Below, one piece after another: positions 7,808 through 17,000 of a stretch of DNA of 64,000 bases (its first letter is position 1; the number at the start of each line of letters is the position of its first letter). The translations under genes were made by a program, and so were the position numbers. The notes beneath the pieces were generated by a model. The model was not told the origin of the DNA. It searched no databases and was given only the letters and a program-made list of their open reading frames with translations. The DNA comes from Spirosoma montaniterrae (GTDB lineage: Bacteria; Bacteroidota; Bacteroidia; Cytophagales; Spirosomataceae): contig NZ_CP014263.1 in assembly GCF_001988955.1 (NCBI RefSeq), positions 930,001 through 994,000 of the forward strand, read 5' to 3'.

Positions 7808-8884
7808 ATGACTACGATCACACTTTTCTTCTCCATCTACGCCACTGTATTAGTCGCGGCATCATTTATCCACTTGGTTCGTCTTGATTACTGGTGGATA
7901 CGTATCTGGGATTTTCCACATACGCAATTAACCGCTCTTACAACGGCAGGGCTGCTGGGATGGCTTCTGTTCGTTTCCGATTTTAGCTGGCCTGCCGTGC
8001 TGATACCCGTTGGGCTGTTGGTCGCCATGATCTATCAGGGGTGGCTGATTTATCCCTACACGCCGTTACACAAAAAGCAGGTGCGCCGAATCTCCCGGCG
8101 AGTTGCCAAAGACGAAGTCGAGCCTAATACGATTCGGTTAATGACGGCTAACGTGTATATGGAAAACACCCGGACGCCCGACGTACAGGCTCTGATTGCC
8201 CGTTACCAGCCCGACGTGGTGTTGCTGCTCGAAACGAATTTGACCTGGCAGAAGGCGTTAGCCCCTATCGAAGATGAGTACCCATATCGGGTCAGTTGCC
8301 CGCTCGAAAACACGTATGGTATGCTCCTGTACTCGCGGCTGCCGATTCAACACCACGAAATTCGATTTATGGTGCAGGATGATATTCCTTCCTTTTATGT
8401 ACAAATGACTTTACCATCGGGGCAGTTGGTGCATTTCTACGGCGTTCATCCTATGCCGCCCAGCCCCACCGAACACTACCGTTCTACCGAGCGCGATGCA
8501 GAGCTGCTACTGGTTGGCAAAGAAGCCCGTCGGCGCGATGAGCCAATCATTGTGGCGGGCGATTTGAACGACGTAGCCTGGTCGCACACAACGCGCCTGT
8601 TTCAGCGGGTGAGCGGGCTGTTCGATCCGCGCATTGGAAGAGGGCTGTACAGCACCTTTCACGCCCACTACTTTTTTCTGCGATGGCCGCTCGACCATGT
8701 ATTTGTGTCGCATCATTTTCAGTTGCAACGGCTTCGGCGGTTGCCCAATTGCGGGTCCGACCATTTCCCTATTCTTGTATCGCTGGTTTACCGACCAACC
8801 CGCGCACAAAAAGAAACGATCCCGCAGCCCGAACACGACGACCTGCACGAAGCCAAAGACATCATAGAACGGGCAAAGGGCTGA
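7808..8884 (+). CDS. Endonuclease/exonuclease/phosphatase (EEP) family protein, membrane-anchored
   Basis: From the ATG at 7808 the product has 358 residues. The N-terminal third carries about three hydrophobic helices (TLFFSIYATVLVAASF, LTALTTAGLLGWLLFV, PAVLIPVGLLVAMIY). The C-terminal domain is a DNase I-like EEP fold: TANVYMENTR (metal-site Asn), LLLETN (metal-site Glu), FYGVHPMPP, the VAGDLNDVAWS motif (Asp-x-Asn) and GSDHFPI (catalytic Asp-His). This layout is common for bacterial EEP proteins of unknown substrate, which may be phosphodiesters or sphingolipid-like phosphates. The gene is monocistronic and divergent from the YtxH pair. Confidence 0.8.
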   Translation: MTTITLFFSIYATVLVAASFIHLVRLDYWWIRIWDFPHTQLTALTTAGLLGWLLFVSDFSWPAVLIPVGLLVAMIYQGWLIYPYTPLHKKQVRRISRRVAKDEVEPNTIRLMTANVYMENTRTPDVQALIARYQPDVVLLLETNLTWQKALAPIEDEYPYRVSCPLENTYGMLLYSRLPIQHHEIRFMVQDDIPSFYVQMTLPSGQLVHFYGVHPMPPSPTEHYRSTERDAELLLVGKEARRRDEPIIVAGDLNDVAWSHTTRLFQRVSGLFDPRIGRGLYSTFHAHYFFLRWPLDHVFVSHHFQLQRLRRLPNCGSDHFPILVSLVYRPTRAQKETIPQPEHDDLHEAKDIIERAKG

Positions 8885-8903
8885 GTGTGCTGAGTAAATA
8901 GGT

Positions 8904-9022
8904 TATTGCACAGAGCCCTGTTATTGCACAGAGTCTCGCAGAGCAACGAAGAAGATTCTCAGAGAACGTTTTAAATGGATCTCGGTGTGTCTCTTTCTCT
9001 CGGCGTATCTCTGTGTAACAAC
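8904..9022. repeat. Intergenic CACAGAG-type imperfect palindrome (copy 1)
   Basis: The left side holds a short direct duplication of TTATTGCACAGAG and the right side reads TCTCTGTGTAACA, giving an imperfect inverted repeat. A related element with the same CACAGAG / CTCTGTGTAA signature lies at 60270-60375. It contains no credible coding frame and sits at the 3' end of the EEP gene. Confidence 0.55.
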
Positions 9023-9063
9023 ATTTCTTTGGTGAAGAATCAACTCACCCGATAGCTGACAAC

Positions 9064-9096
9064 AAAAAAATCCCTGCGTTCAAACTGACGCAGGGA
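9064..9096 (-). terminator. Intrinsic terminator for the small membrane protein gene
   Basis: A 9-bp stem TCCCTGCGT / ACGCAGGGA (9071-9079 with 9088-9096) is flanked on its left by seven A residues, which read as a T-run on the minus strand. This is the classical rho-independent form, positioned 110 bp beyond the stop of the 9206-9367 gene. Confidence 0.75.
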
Positions 9097-9205
9097 TTCC
9101 GTACCCACCGTAACTTGTACTTAACCTAAAATGTCGTTGAGTTTGGCAAAAATAGCTCTTAAACTCAGTATATCGTCAAAACCGCAATGGGTTCAGTTAG
9201 TCGAC

Positions 9206-9367
9206 TCAAACGCCACGCCCTTGAATGAGCCGCAGAACAACAGCGATGATGGCAATTACTAATAAAACGTGAATCAGGCTACCGAGTCCAAAGCTGTTGA
9301 ATCCCAGAAAACCGAGCAGCCAGATGATAACTAAAATGACTGCGACTGTGTAAAGAAGATTTCCCAT
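9206..9367 (-). CDS. Lmo0937-family tiny membrane protein
   Basis: Beginning at the ATG at 9367 the product is only 53 residues and nearly all hydrophobic: helix 1 (LLYTVAVILVIIWLLGFLGF), a short glycine-rich turn (NSFGLGS), helix 2 (LIHVLLVIAIIAVVLRLI) and a basic end. This two-helix hairpin with the GFLGF turn is the hallmark of the lmo0937 family, which is widespread and of unknown function. A start further upstream would add 35 polar residues without family support. It is a single-gene unit closed by its own terminator. Confidence 0.75.
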   Translation of the reverse strand: MGNLLYTVAVILVIIWLLGFLGFNSFGLGSLIHVLLVIAIIAVVLRLIQGRGV

Positions 9368-9810
9368 AACGTTTTTTAGTGAGTAAACCAGAAGAATTAA
9401 TCTCGCATCTGACAACTGTTTAGAAAATTTTGTGCCAACCCGTTCGGAAAGATTGTATGTTTGAATACACACGGCCTACAGCACTGAAAATGAGCATAAA
9501 AATCCGGCGAAATAGCTTGTAGGCCACTTTTACGCCCATTGCAATCGGGTGGAAATTATGTAGATAAAATTCCACACATGTAGAACAATCGTAGAAAAAT
9601 AGCGCAATTGATAGCGTCTGTTGCTACCACAGTTGCTGAATGGCGAATGAGAAGAGAAAGTAAATTATACGTACAATCACTTAATTCATTGGTAATTACT
9701 GCCTAAGAAAATATATTAAAAGACATTAACGGGGTCCGGCACTGTTTTCGGCACTAAATTTTATAGGGATATAGGTAGAATATCACTGATTACGTAAGAC
9801 TTCAATTACC
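9368..9810. other. AT-rich intergenic region between divergent genes
   Basis: About 440 bases without a convincing coding frame, RNA or repeat. It separates the small membrane protein (minus strand) from the receiver gene (plus strand) and must carry promoters for both. I could not pick out a clear TTTG / TAnnTTTG pair in it. Confidence 0.5.
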
Positions 9811-10233
9811 ATGATGACGACGGGAGTCGGCGCAGCACAGCCATATAGACCAGCCGTAATGAATGCTACTACACCCGCTAAGCGCGTATTGATTGTAGAC
9901 GACGAAACAGATATATGTCTGCTGTTGTCAGGTTTGCTGCGTCGCTTAGGTTATCAGCCTACGTGCGCTCACTTCATTGAGGAGGGCCGGCAGTGTTTGA
10001 ATGCACAACGCTTTGATGCTGTTTTCCTGGATCTGAATCTTCCCGACGGGTTAGGCTTCGATTTATTGCCCTCCATCAAAGAAAAGCAGATACAGGCTAA
10101 AGTGATTATGATCAGTGCTTTCGATGGGCAGGCCGAACGCAGGCGGGCGACCGAACAGGGAGCAGATTACTTTATTGGGAAACCGTTTACCCGGCGGTCG
10201 GTTGAGATGGCTTTGCAAACCATTCAGGAATGA
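9811..10233 (+). CDS. Single-domain response regulator (receiver only)
   Basis: A 140-residue CheY-like receiver with no output domain. The acidic pocket is VDDETD near residues 29-34, the phospho-acceptor is Asp74 in FLDLNLPDG, and the conserved Ser and Lys are in MISAF and GKPF. The first ~23 residues are not part of the fold, so the ATG encoding MNATTP (residue 17) may be the true start. It is followed after 88 bp by an NtrC-type regulator and may receive phosphate from, or buffer, that pathway. A promoter for the next gene lies within its last codons. Confidence 0.8.
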   Translation: MMTTGVGAAQPYRPAVMNATTPAKRVLIVDDETDICLLLSGLLRRLGYQPTCAHFIEEGRQCLNAQRFDAVFLDLNLPDGLGFDLLPSIKEKQIQAKVIMISAFDGQAERRRATEQGADYFIGKPFTRRSVEMALQTIQE

Positions 10234-10242
10234 GTATATTTG
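10212..10242 (+). promoter_or_regulatory. Bacteroidota-type promoter for the NtrC-like gene
   Basis: TTTG at 10212-10215 is followed after 19 nt by TATATTTG at 10235-10242. This matches the Bacteroidota sigma-A consensus (TTTG, 19-21 nt, TAnnTTTG). It straddles the stop codon of the upstream receiver gene, so the NtrC-like gene can be transcribed independently. Confidence 0.55.
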
Positions 10243-10321
10243 TTAGAGTCGAACTGGCTCTTAACTCTCTTTTTAGACAAAAAGCAGGACAAAGCTTGTC
10301 CGGGTAAGCTACTCAGTGTTC

Positions 10322-11800
10322 ATGGAGAAAATCCTGATAATTGACGATAACAACGATATATGCCTGCTTCTCGAACGCTTTCTGAGTAAACAGGGCTATA
10401 AAACAGCCTCCGTGCAACGGGGTGAAGATGGCCTCGTGCTTTTACGCAAGGAAGCTTTTGAACTGGTCATTTGTGATTTTAAATTGCCGGATATCGACGG
10501 GCTTGAAATGCTGCGCCGAATTAAGGTGATGCATCCCAGTACCGCCGTTATTATTATAACCGGCTACTCCGACGTGCGGGTGGCGGTGCAAACGGTGAAG
10601 CACGGTGCGTATGACTATGTAACGAAGCCGCTATATCCCGACGAAATTCTGTACACTATTAAAAGTGCGCTCGAACGCCGGATTCAGTCGTTGGGTCAGG
10701 CTGGTAACACAGCCACGTCGGCACCCTCGAATGGAGCCGCATCTCCCCGGCCCGCAGCAGCTAAAGCCACTAAACAAACGCTTGCCCCCGATGGCAAACG
10801 ATTTATTTTTGGTAAAAGCCGGGCCGCCGAACAACTTCAGAAACACATCGATCTGATTGCACCGACCGATATGTCGGTGATTATTACGGGCGAGACAGGT
10901 ACTGGTAAAGAGTTTGTTGCCAACGCCATTCACCTTAAAAGCAAACGTGCCGATAAACCGTTTGTGGCTATCGACTGCGGAGCCTTGAGCAAGGAACTGG
11001 CGGGCAGCGAGCTGTTTGGACACGTTAAAGGCGCGTTTACAGGGGCCATGTCCGACAAAGCTGGCAGCTTCGAGTTTGCCAACGGTGGTACGCTATTCTT
11101 AGATGAGATCGGCAACCTGACCTACGATAATCAGATTAAGCTGCTCCGTGTTTTGCAGGAACGCAAAATTCGGCGTATTGGCAGTAATAACGACATTGCA
11201 GTTGATGTCCGTATTATCGTAGCTACAAATGAAGATTTGCGCGATGCCGTTCGGCAGGGGAGGTTCCGTGAAGATATTTACCACCGCATCGACGAGTTTG
11301 AGATTCATCTGTCGCCCCTGCGCGAACGCAAGGCCGACATTATGATCTTCGCTGAGCATTTCCTCGAACTCGCCAACCGGCAACTGGAGCGCGATGTAAT
11401 TGGCTTTGACGATGAGGCTAAAGAGAAGCTTAAAGAATACTTCTGGCATGGCAACCTGCGTGAATTGCAGAACGTAGTAAAACGAGCCGTATTGCTAACA
11501 CAGGGCGACTATATCGAAGCCGACGTTTTCCCGCAGGAAATTATTTCACCCCAGTACTTCACCCCCGAAGACGCACACGCTGGTGGTGTACAGGTTAATT
11601 TCGACATGGGTCGGCCTGGCGTTCCGATTCTCAGTCAGTCGGCGGCTAACTTGAAATCGGTATCCGAAAATGCCGAACGAGCCGCTATACTGAAGGTGCT
11701 TGAAAAAACGGGTTACAACAAGACCAAAGCTGCTGAAGTTCTGAATATCGACCGCAAAACGCTGTACAACAAACTGAAAGCATACGATATTCATTTGTAA
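10322..11800 (+). CDS. Sigma-54-dependent response regulator, NtrC family
   Basis: From the ATG at 10322 the protein has 492 residues; a GTG two codons earlier is less likely. It has an N-terminal receiver (about 1-120) with phospho-acceptor Asp52 in CDFKLPDIDG, then an alanine/proline-rich linker. The AAA+ domain (about 160-390) carries Walker A GETGTGKE, the sigma-54 contact loop GAFTGA, and Walker B LFLDEIG. A Fis-type helix-turn-helix closes the protein (GYNKTKAAEVLNIDRKTLYNKL). It should activate RpoN-dependent promoters when phosphorylated. No dedicated kinase is adjacent on the 5' side; the PAS kinase at 12780 and the kinase at 15004 are candidates. Confidence 0.93.
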   Translation: MEKILIIDDNNDICLLLERFLSKQGYKTASVQRGEDGLVLLRKEAFELVICDFKLPDIDGLEMLRRIKVMHPSTAVIIITGYSDVRVAVQTVKHGAYDYVTKPLYPDEILYTIKSALERRIQSLGQAGNTATSAPSNGAASPRPAAAKATKQTLAPDGKRFIFGKSRAAEQLQKHIDLIAPTDMSVIITGETGTGKEFVANAIHLKSKRADKPFVAIDCGALSKELAGSELFGHVKGAFTGAMSDKAGSFEFANGGTLFLDEIGNLTYDNQIKLLRVLQERKIRRIGSNNDIAVDVRIIVATNEDLRDAVRQGRFREDIYHRIDEFEIHLSPLRERKADIMIFAEHFLELANRQLERDVIGFDDEAKEKLKEYFWHGNLRELQNVVKRAVLLTQGDYIEADVFPQEIISPQYFTPEDAHAGGVQVNFDMGRPGVPILSQSAANLKSVSENAERAAILKVLEKTGYNKTKAAEVLNIDRKTLYNKLKAYDIHL

Positions 11801-11830
11801 AAGAGGTGTAAGGTTTTAGGGTGTAGGGTA

Positions 11831-11918
11831 TAAGGGGTAGGGTTTTAAGGTGTAAGGTTGGAAAGGCTTTTGCTATATGTACCTTTCCAACCTTACACCT
11901 TAAAACCCTACCCCCTAA
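11831..11918. repeat. Long hairpin between convergent genes (GTAAGGTTGGAAAGG family, copy 1)
   Basis: A ~36-bp nearly perfect inverted repeat (11831-11866 with 11882-11918, one extra C) with a 15-nt loop. It sits between the convergent NtrC-like gene and an outer-membrane protein gene whose TAG stop lies inside the right arm. It probably acts as a two-way terminator. A diverged relative is at 18024-18074. Confidence 0.75.
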
Positions 11919-12559
11919 TTCATACTAAACCCGATAGATAACAGGCCAACGCTGTTTTTGGCGTTACCAAGCAGCGTTCGGGCGGCTCCGTCATTGGCAA
12001 TTCGTTGCAAACCCTGTTCATAACGGGCACCTACGAACATTTTGCCAAAATAAACATTCAGTCCGCCCGCAACACCATAATCCACTCTATTGAAATTGTT
12101 GCGGTTGATGGCTGCAACACCAGAGCCGAAATCGCCGTTGGAGTTGATATTTGAGTTTAGCAGATACGACACGTATGGACCGGCCTGTAGTTCGACGGCC
12201 TGCCCCAACTTAAACGTAGCCAGAACCGGCAGTTCGACGTAATTTAGTCGGAATGTGTTACGTCCGTTGATACCCAGCACGTTGTAATCAGCCGATGCGC
12301 CTTTGGTCATGTACAATAGTTCGGGCTGAATAGCGAAAAACTCGCCCAGTGGAGCTTGTGCGAAAACACCGGCATGGAAGCCAATACGCTCCTGCTTGTT
12401 CGAGACGCCCTGATTATCGTAAAAGAGCGAACTGGCGTTCAGGCCGCCTTTGATGCCAGTACGAACGCGGCCCTGTGCCAGCGCGTCTGTTGTAGGTAGT
12501 GTAGTTGCCCCCGCAGCCATCAGGGCAACTGCGAACAGCGTGTTGATTGTTTTTTTCAT
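11915..12559 (-). CDS. Outer-membrane beta-barrel protein (porin / PorT-like)
   Basis: A 214-residue exported protein. A typical signal peptide (KKTINTLFAVALMAAGATTL ... ALAQ) is followed by alternating hydrophobic beta strands with the barrel-type sequence GIKGGLNASSLFYDN, LNYVELPVLATFKLG, LQAGPYVSYLLNS, VDYGVAGGLNVYFGKMFVGARYEQGL, and an aromatic-containing C-terminal strand SVGLLSIGFSMN. This matches the eight-stranded outer-membrane barrel family abundant in Bacteroidota. The function is not predictable; it may be structural or sensory. It is monocistronic, and its stop codon lies in the adjoining palindrome. Confidence 0.8.
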   Translation of the reverse strand: MKKTINTLFAVALMAAGATTLPTTDALAQGRVRTGIKGGLNASSLFYDNQGVSNKQERIGFHAGVFAQAPLGEFFAIQPELLYMTKGASADYNVLGINGRNTFRLNYVELPVLATFKLGQAVELQAGPYVSYLLNSNINSNGDFGSGVAAINRNNFNRVDYGVAGGLNVYFGKMFVGARYEQGLQRIANDGAARTLLGNAKNSVGLLSIGFSMN

Positions 12560-12779
12560 AACGTTTCGGTAGTTAATGACAAAACGTGGATAAATCCGTT
12601 TGTGTGGTTAATTGCCCAAAACCGTGCCAATTGTGGCAAAACGTTGCGGTAGTGGGCTATAGGCTTGTATTTTACCAGTTTGCAAAACAATTGGCCCGAA
12701 ACGGGCATAGATAATTTAGAACAACTATGCGTAGGTTTTTCCCCAATTTGGTAGAACGTAACAAGCAAACTCAACGTGT

Positions 12780-14354
12780 ATGGTACCGCTTTTGAAGGAG
12801 GCAGGTGTAACAGACCCAGTTGCATTCATGTTCGATGCCATGAATGCATCGTTAAGTGGAATTATCATTTACACAGCCGTTCGGAAAGATGTATCTGATG
12901 ATTTAGCTGGCCCTATCATCGATTTTCGTTTTATGGCCGTTAACCGGGCGGCTATGCAACTGCTTAATCTGACAGAGAATCCGCAGGGCAATACCATGTT
13001 AACCTTGTTTCCCGGAACGCAGGAGCATGGTTTTTTTGAGCAGTATGTGCAGGTTGTTGAAACCGGTCAGCCAATGCGTTTCGAGACAGAGTATAACGCC
13101 GACGGGGTTAGTGGGTGGTACGATGTCGTTGTCGTAAAACTGTACGATGGCTTTGTCATTACGTTCAATGACATCACTACCCAGAAAAACGCCATTCAAC
13201 AAATAGCGCAGCAAAACAGCCTGCTCAATGGTGTAATGGACACGTCGCGTAATGGCATTGCGTCGATCCGGGCTGTGCGCAATGCATCGGGCGTAATCAC
13301 GGACTTCCGGCTCGAAACGTTCAATAACGCGCTGGCAGCGAGTTCGGGTTTTACAGCCGATGAGATCAGAAATCAGTCGATAGCGACAATAGACCCCGAT
13401 GTACACACATCCGGCCTGTTCGACCAGTATGTTGCGGTCTGCGAAACCGGGCAAATACAGGAGGTCGAGTACCACTATCCTAAAACCGGACACTGGTTTA
13501 GTGTGGCCGCTGCCCGTCAGGAAACCGACCGGGTTGTTGTTACCGTGACCGACATTACTGAGACAAAACAGACTCTGCTAACCCTGGAGCGACAGGCCCG
13601 CCACGCCGATGTACTGGTTGAAGAATTGCAGAAATCAAACGCCAATCTGGAACAGTTTGCTTACATAGCCAGTCACGATTTGCAGGAGCCGTTACGCAAG
13701 ATTCAATCGTTTGGCGACATTCTGATCGATCAATACGCGCCGAATCTGGGCGAAACCGGTAGCGATATAATTCGGCGAATGCAGGCCGCTTCGGCCCGGA
13801 TGCATTCACTCATTCGCGACCTACTGGCCTACTCGCGGGTAGCAAGCCGAACCGATGCTTTTAAACGGGTTGATTTGAACAGCATTTTGCATGACGTGTT
13901 GACTGATCTGGAAGCCACCCTGCATGAGAAAAATGGCACCATTGAGGCCGACCGGTTGCCTACCCTTACGGGCGAACCGCTCCAGCTACGTCAGTTGTTT
14001 CAGAACTTGCTCAGCAATGCCCTGAAATTCACTAAACCGAACCTGCCCCCTTTTATTCGTATCACCTGTGAGATAAAGCAGAGTCAGGCGTTACAAACCC
14101 TGGCTCCGACCCTTACATCCGGAGATTACTGCTGTATTGTTATCAGCGATAACGGTATTGGGTTCGACGCTCAATACAGCGAGCGAATTTTTCAGTTATT
14201 TCATCGGTTACACACCCGGTCGGCTTTTGCAGGAACGGGTATTGGCTTGTCTATCGTGAAAAAAGTAGTTGATAACCATAACGGCTTTATAAAGGCTGAC
14301 GGATTCCCTGGTGAAGGTGCAACATTTACCGTATTATTGCCTACGAATACATAG
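12780..14354 (+). CDS. Soluble PAS-PAS histidine kinase
   Basis: A 524-residue cytoplasmic kinase with no membrane segment. Two PAS-like domains (about 10-130 and 140-260) each end in a DITT/DITE-type motif (VVTVTDITETK). A coiled linker leads to a HisKA domain with H-box YIASHDLQEPLRK (His299), the variant typical of phytochrome-like kinases. The HATPase domain shows the N-box LLSNALKFTKP and G-box GTGIGLSIVKKVV. It is followed at 167 bp by a phytochrome-type receiver, the usual partner of this kinase class. The ligand of the PAS domains is unknown. Confidence 0.88.
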   Translation: MVPLLKEAGVTDPVAFMFDAMNASLSGIIIYTAVRKDVSDDLAGPIIDFRFMAVNRAAMQLLNLTENPQGNTMLTLFPGTQEHGFFEQYVQVVETGQPMRFETEYNADGVSGWYDVVVVKLYDGFVITFNDITTQKNAIQQIAQQNSLLNGVMDTSRNGIASIRAVRNASGVITDFRLETFNNALAASSGFTADEIRNQSIATIDPDVHTSGLFDQYVAVCETGQIQEVEYHYPKTGHWFSVAAARQETDRVVVTVTDITETKQTLLTLERQARHADVLVEELQKSNANLEQFAYIASHDLQEPLRKIQSFGDILIDQYAPNLGETGSDIIRRMQAASARMHSLIRDLLAYSRVASRTDAFKRVDLNSILHDVLTDLEATLHEKNGTIEADRLPTLTGEPLQLRQLFQNLLSNALKFTKPNLPPFIRITCEIKQSQALQTLAPTLTSGDYCCIVISDNGIGFDAQYSERIFQLFHRLHTRSAFAGTGIGLSIVKKVVDNHNGFIKADGFPGEGATFTVLLPTNT

Positions 14355-14521
14355 TGTTTTGTTGATTTTTATTTATTTTTGACTGATTTAACGCAGTCAC
14401 CGTGCTTACCTATATAGGCACTGCTGTTGATTATCAGCTATTTCGCGGATTTGCGCCAGACTCCAACAAAAACGTAAGTTTTCTTTTTCACAGGCCGTAA
14501 CGATCCTGCTTTATCAACCCT

Positions 14522-14962
14522 ATGCACCGTAAGCCTACCACTATGACCATATTGATTGCCGACGACGACAACGACGACCGCTTGTTTATGGAACAGGCAT
14601 TGCGTCAGAGTGGTTACGCCGGAGCCACTGCCTTTGTCGAAGATGGTGAAGAATTAATGGAATACCTGCGATGTGAAGGCCGCTACAACTCAACAAATGC
14701 GTCGTGGCCGAATTTGCTTATTCTTGATCTGAATATGCCCCGCAAAAACGGCTTTCAGGCACTTCAGGAAATAAAAAATGACCCAAAACTGCGTCGATTG
14801 CCGGTTGTAGTGATGACCACCTCGTCAGCCGACGAAGACGTAATTAAAACTTATAATCTGGGAGTCAATTCATTCGTTACCAAACCATTCAACTTTAGCC
14901 GGTTAGTGGAGATGGTGGGTGCGCTGAAAACTTACTGGTTAGACACCGTAAAATTACCCTGA
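14522..14962 (+). CDS. Response regulator receiver protein (Rcp1-like)
   Basis: A 146-residue single-domain receiver of the Rcp1 class that pairs with phytochrome-type kinases. The acidic pocket is ADDDNDDR, the phospho-acceptor is Asp69 in LILDLNMPRKNG, and the conserved Thr and Lys are in VVMTTS and TKPF. The insert between beta-2 and alpha-2 (CEGRYNSTNASWPN) is characteristic. A second possible ATG (MTILIADD, residue 8) would also give a complete fold. The kinase-receiver order and the short gap indicate that it takes phosphate from the 12780-14354 kinase. Confidence 0.88.
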   Translation: MHRKPTTMTILIADDDNDDRLFMEQALRQSGYAGATAFVEDGEELMEYLRCEGRYNSTNASWPNLLILDLNMPRKNGFQALQEIKNDPKLRRLPVVVMTTSSADEDVIKTYNLGVNSFVTKPFNFSRLVEMVGALKTYWLDTVKLP

Positions 14963-15003
14963 CGCCCTGGTAGCTGGTTGTACCTGTTAATTGCTCCTCT
15001 GTT

Positions 15004-16481
15004 ATGATCCCTGATCTGACAACACTCGACGTTTCCGAAAAAAAACTGTTATCCGCGTTCTCCTCGTTGAGGACGATGAGGATGATTATATGCTGACTCG
15101 TGCGCTGGTGTCGGCACGGGAAAATGCAAACATCCGGCTCGACTGGGCCGATAGCTACGAGCAGGCATTGGCCGCTATTGCTGCCGACAACCACGATGTT
15201 TACCTCGTTGATTACCGACTCGGACACTACACCGGTATCGATCTGATTCAGGAAGCATTCCGAATGGGGTGCCGGGCACCGATGATTTTGCTGACCGGTC
15301 AGGATGATCTGACCGTCGATCAGTCGGCACTCGAACTGGGCGCGGCTGACTATTTGGTGAAAGGCCGTATCGATGCCCAGTTGCTTGGCCGCAGTATTCG
15401 CTATGCGCTCCGGCAAGCCAGCGTTCTGGCCGAGGTAGCGCAGAAAGAAAATAAATACCGAACGCTCTTCGAACGCTCGATAGATGCCATCTTCGTTGCC
15501 AACAATGAGCTGAAGTTTCAGGATGCCAATCCATCGGTAGAGCGGCTGCTGGGCTATAGTCGCGACGATTTGCGGGCACTCAATCCTGCCCGGCTTTTTA
15601 CGGACCTTAACCACCTGCGTGAACTCCGGTTCAATGTACGCGAACACGGCCAGATTAAGGATTTTGAGACAATGCTCCTCCACCGTAACGGGCGTAAGCG
15701 CGTTTGTCAGATTTCGGTCTGGGCCGTTGCCGATCAGGTTGGCAAGCCCGAGTGGTTTCAGGGTATCGTGCGCGACATTACCGACCAGAAGCGGGCGCAG
15801 CAGGATCTGATTCTGGCCGAAAAGCTGACCATGACGGGAAAAATCGCCCGCAGTATTGCCCACGAAGTACGAAATCCGCTCACTAACCTGAGTCTGGCCC
15901 TGGAGCAACTTAAGGAAGAATTAGACACCGACAGCGAGTTTGTGACGATGTACACCGACATTATCGGGCGTAACGTAGACCGCATCGGGCAGTTGATTAC
16001 CGAAATGCTCAACTCGTCGAAGCCCCGCGAATTAGACCGCAAAAAGCAGGATCTGAACGTGGTGGTGAAGGCAACGTTGCAGTTGGTGACAGACCGTATC
16101 AGGCTAAAGCGAATGCGACTGGAAACCAAATTCGCGACCGACGACTGTACTGCGCTGCTCGACCGCGATCAGGTGAAAACGGCACTGCTCAACATTTTGG
16201 TCAATGCCGTAGAAGCCATGCAGGAAGGCAAGGGTATATTAACTGTTAAAACGAGTTGCCACGAAGAAGGCCGCGTTTGCATAGAAGTGATCGACAACGG
16301 CGACGGCATTAGCGAAACAGATCGGCAGCGGCTATTCGACCCATTTTTCACGGGTAAGTCAGGTGGCATGGGGCTGGGTCTTACCGCTACCCAGAACATC
16401 ATCAACAGCCATAAAGGGTCTATCGAGGTAGAAAGCCAGGTAGGGCAGGGAACCACTTTCCGGCTCTATTTTCCCAAGTGA
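15004..16481 (+). CDS. Receiver-PAS-histidine kinase with an apparent -1 shift at an A8 tract
   Basis: The uninterrupted frame begins at an internal ATG (15090), which would cut off the first strand of the receiver. The missing start (VIRVLLVEDDEDDY) is coded just upstream but has no start codon in that frame. An ATG at 15004 opens MIPDLTTLDVSEKK in another frame, and the two join if one base is gained at the A8 run 15038-15045. The receiver has its Asp in LVDYRLG. It is followed by a PAS domain (SIDAIFVANNELKF), HisKA (SIAHEVRNPLTNLS) and HATPase (GGMGLGLTATQNI). A receiver-first kinase is suited to a phosphorelay. The A AAA AAA context also fits a ribosomal or polymerase slippery site, so expression may depend on slippage; a base-call error is the simplest alternative. 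Confidence 0.8.
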
Positions 16482-16518
16482 TAAAAAGTAGTTCTTATCG
16501 GTTGCAAACGTCGTGCGA

Positions 16519-16546
16519 AGCCAGTTTTTAATGAACTGGCTTTTTT
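16519..16546 (+). terminator. Intrinsic terminator after the receiver-PAS-kinase
   Basis: An 8-bp stem AGCCAGTT / AACTGGCT (16519-16526 with 16534-16541) is followed by six T residues. It lies 38 bp beyond the kinase stop codon and closes the signalling block. Confidence 0.75.
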
Positions 16547-16743
16547 GTGGAAAAGAGTGAGTAAAATATTACACACCCCCCAACAGAATTTCCACATATT
16601 TGGTATAAATTTTTTAGACAAACTTAGTTCAGTATCTATCAAAATTATTCGCAAACACTTGATTATAAGAGATATACTAATAGTTAAAAGGGTATGGTAG
16701 CGGCAATCACATGAACTGGCATAATTTGCGCAGTAGGAAAGTC

Positions 16744-16971
16744 ATGACTATGACACCTATGTGGACACCTACTCACTTTCCGGCTGCTATGCGGTCGCTC
16801 AACCCCAGCACGCGGGCCAAAGCGATTGAAATTGCAAACCAACTGCTGGAGCAGGGACAGTTGGATAAGCAACGTGCCATTACCATCAGCATTATTGAGG
16901 CCCGTCGTCTGGCCCGAATGTATGCTGTTGAGACAGACCGCATCGGACGCTCTGTTTCATCCTACGCTTAA
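16744..16971 (+). CDS. Small protein with a YdaT-like motif
   Basis: A ~75-residue protein if the ATG at 16744 is used; an ATG at 16711 adds 11 residues. The sequence MWTPTHFPAAMRSLNPSTR, then KAIEIANQLLEQG, then AITISIIEARRLARMY resembles the N-terminal domain of the Bacillus YdaT type (W-x-P-x-x-P then KAI-x-IAN-x-LL), a family of unknown function often seen among stress genes. It lies 30 bp upstream of a Cys-rich copper-storage-like gene and may share its transcript. I am moderately sure of the motif and not of the role. Confidence 0.55.
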   Translation: MTMTPMWTPTHFPAAMRSLNPSTRAKAIEIANQLLEQGQLDKQRAITISIIEARRLARMYAVETDRIGRSVSSYA

Positions 16972-17000
16972 TAACCAAAACCTATTACTCAACTACCGAC

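Noticed and set aside
12556..12825. 89-codon minus-strand frame between the outer-membrane protein and the PAS kinase
   Set aside because: It lacks any family character, overlaps the kinase start and lies over the intergenic region; it reads as noise.
14895..15908. 337-codon minus-strand frame across the receiver and receiver-kinase genes
   Set aside because: It is antisense to two clear signalling domains and crosses their intergenic gap.
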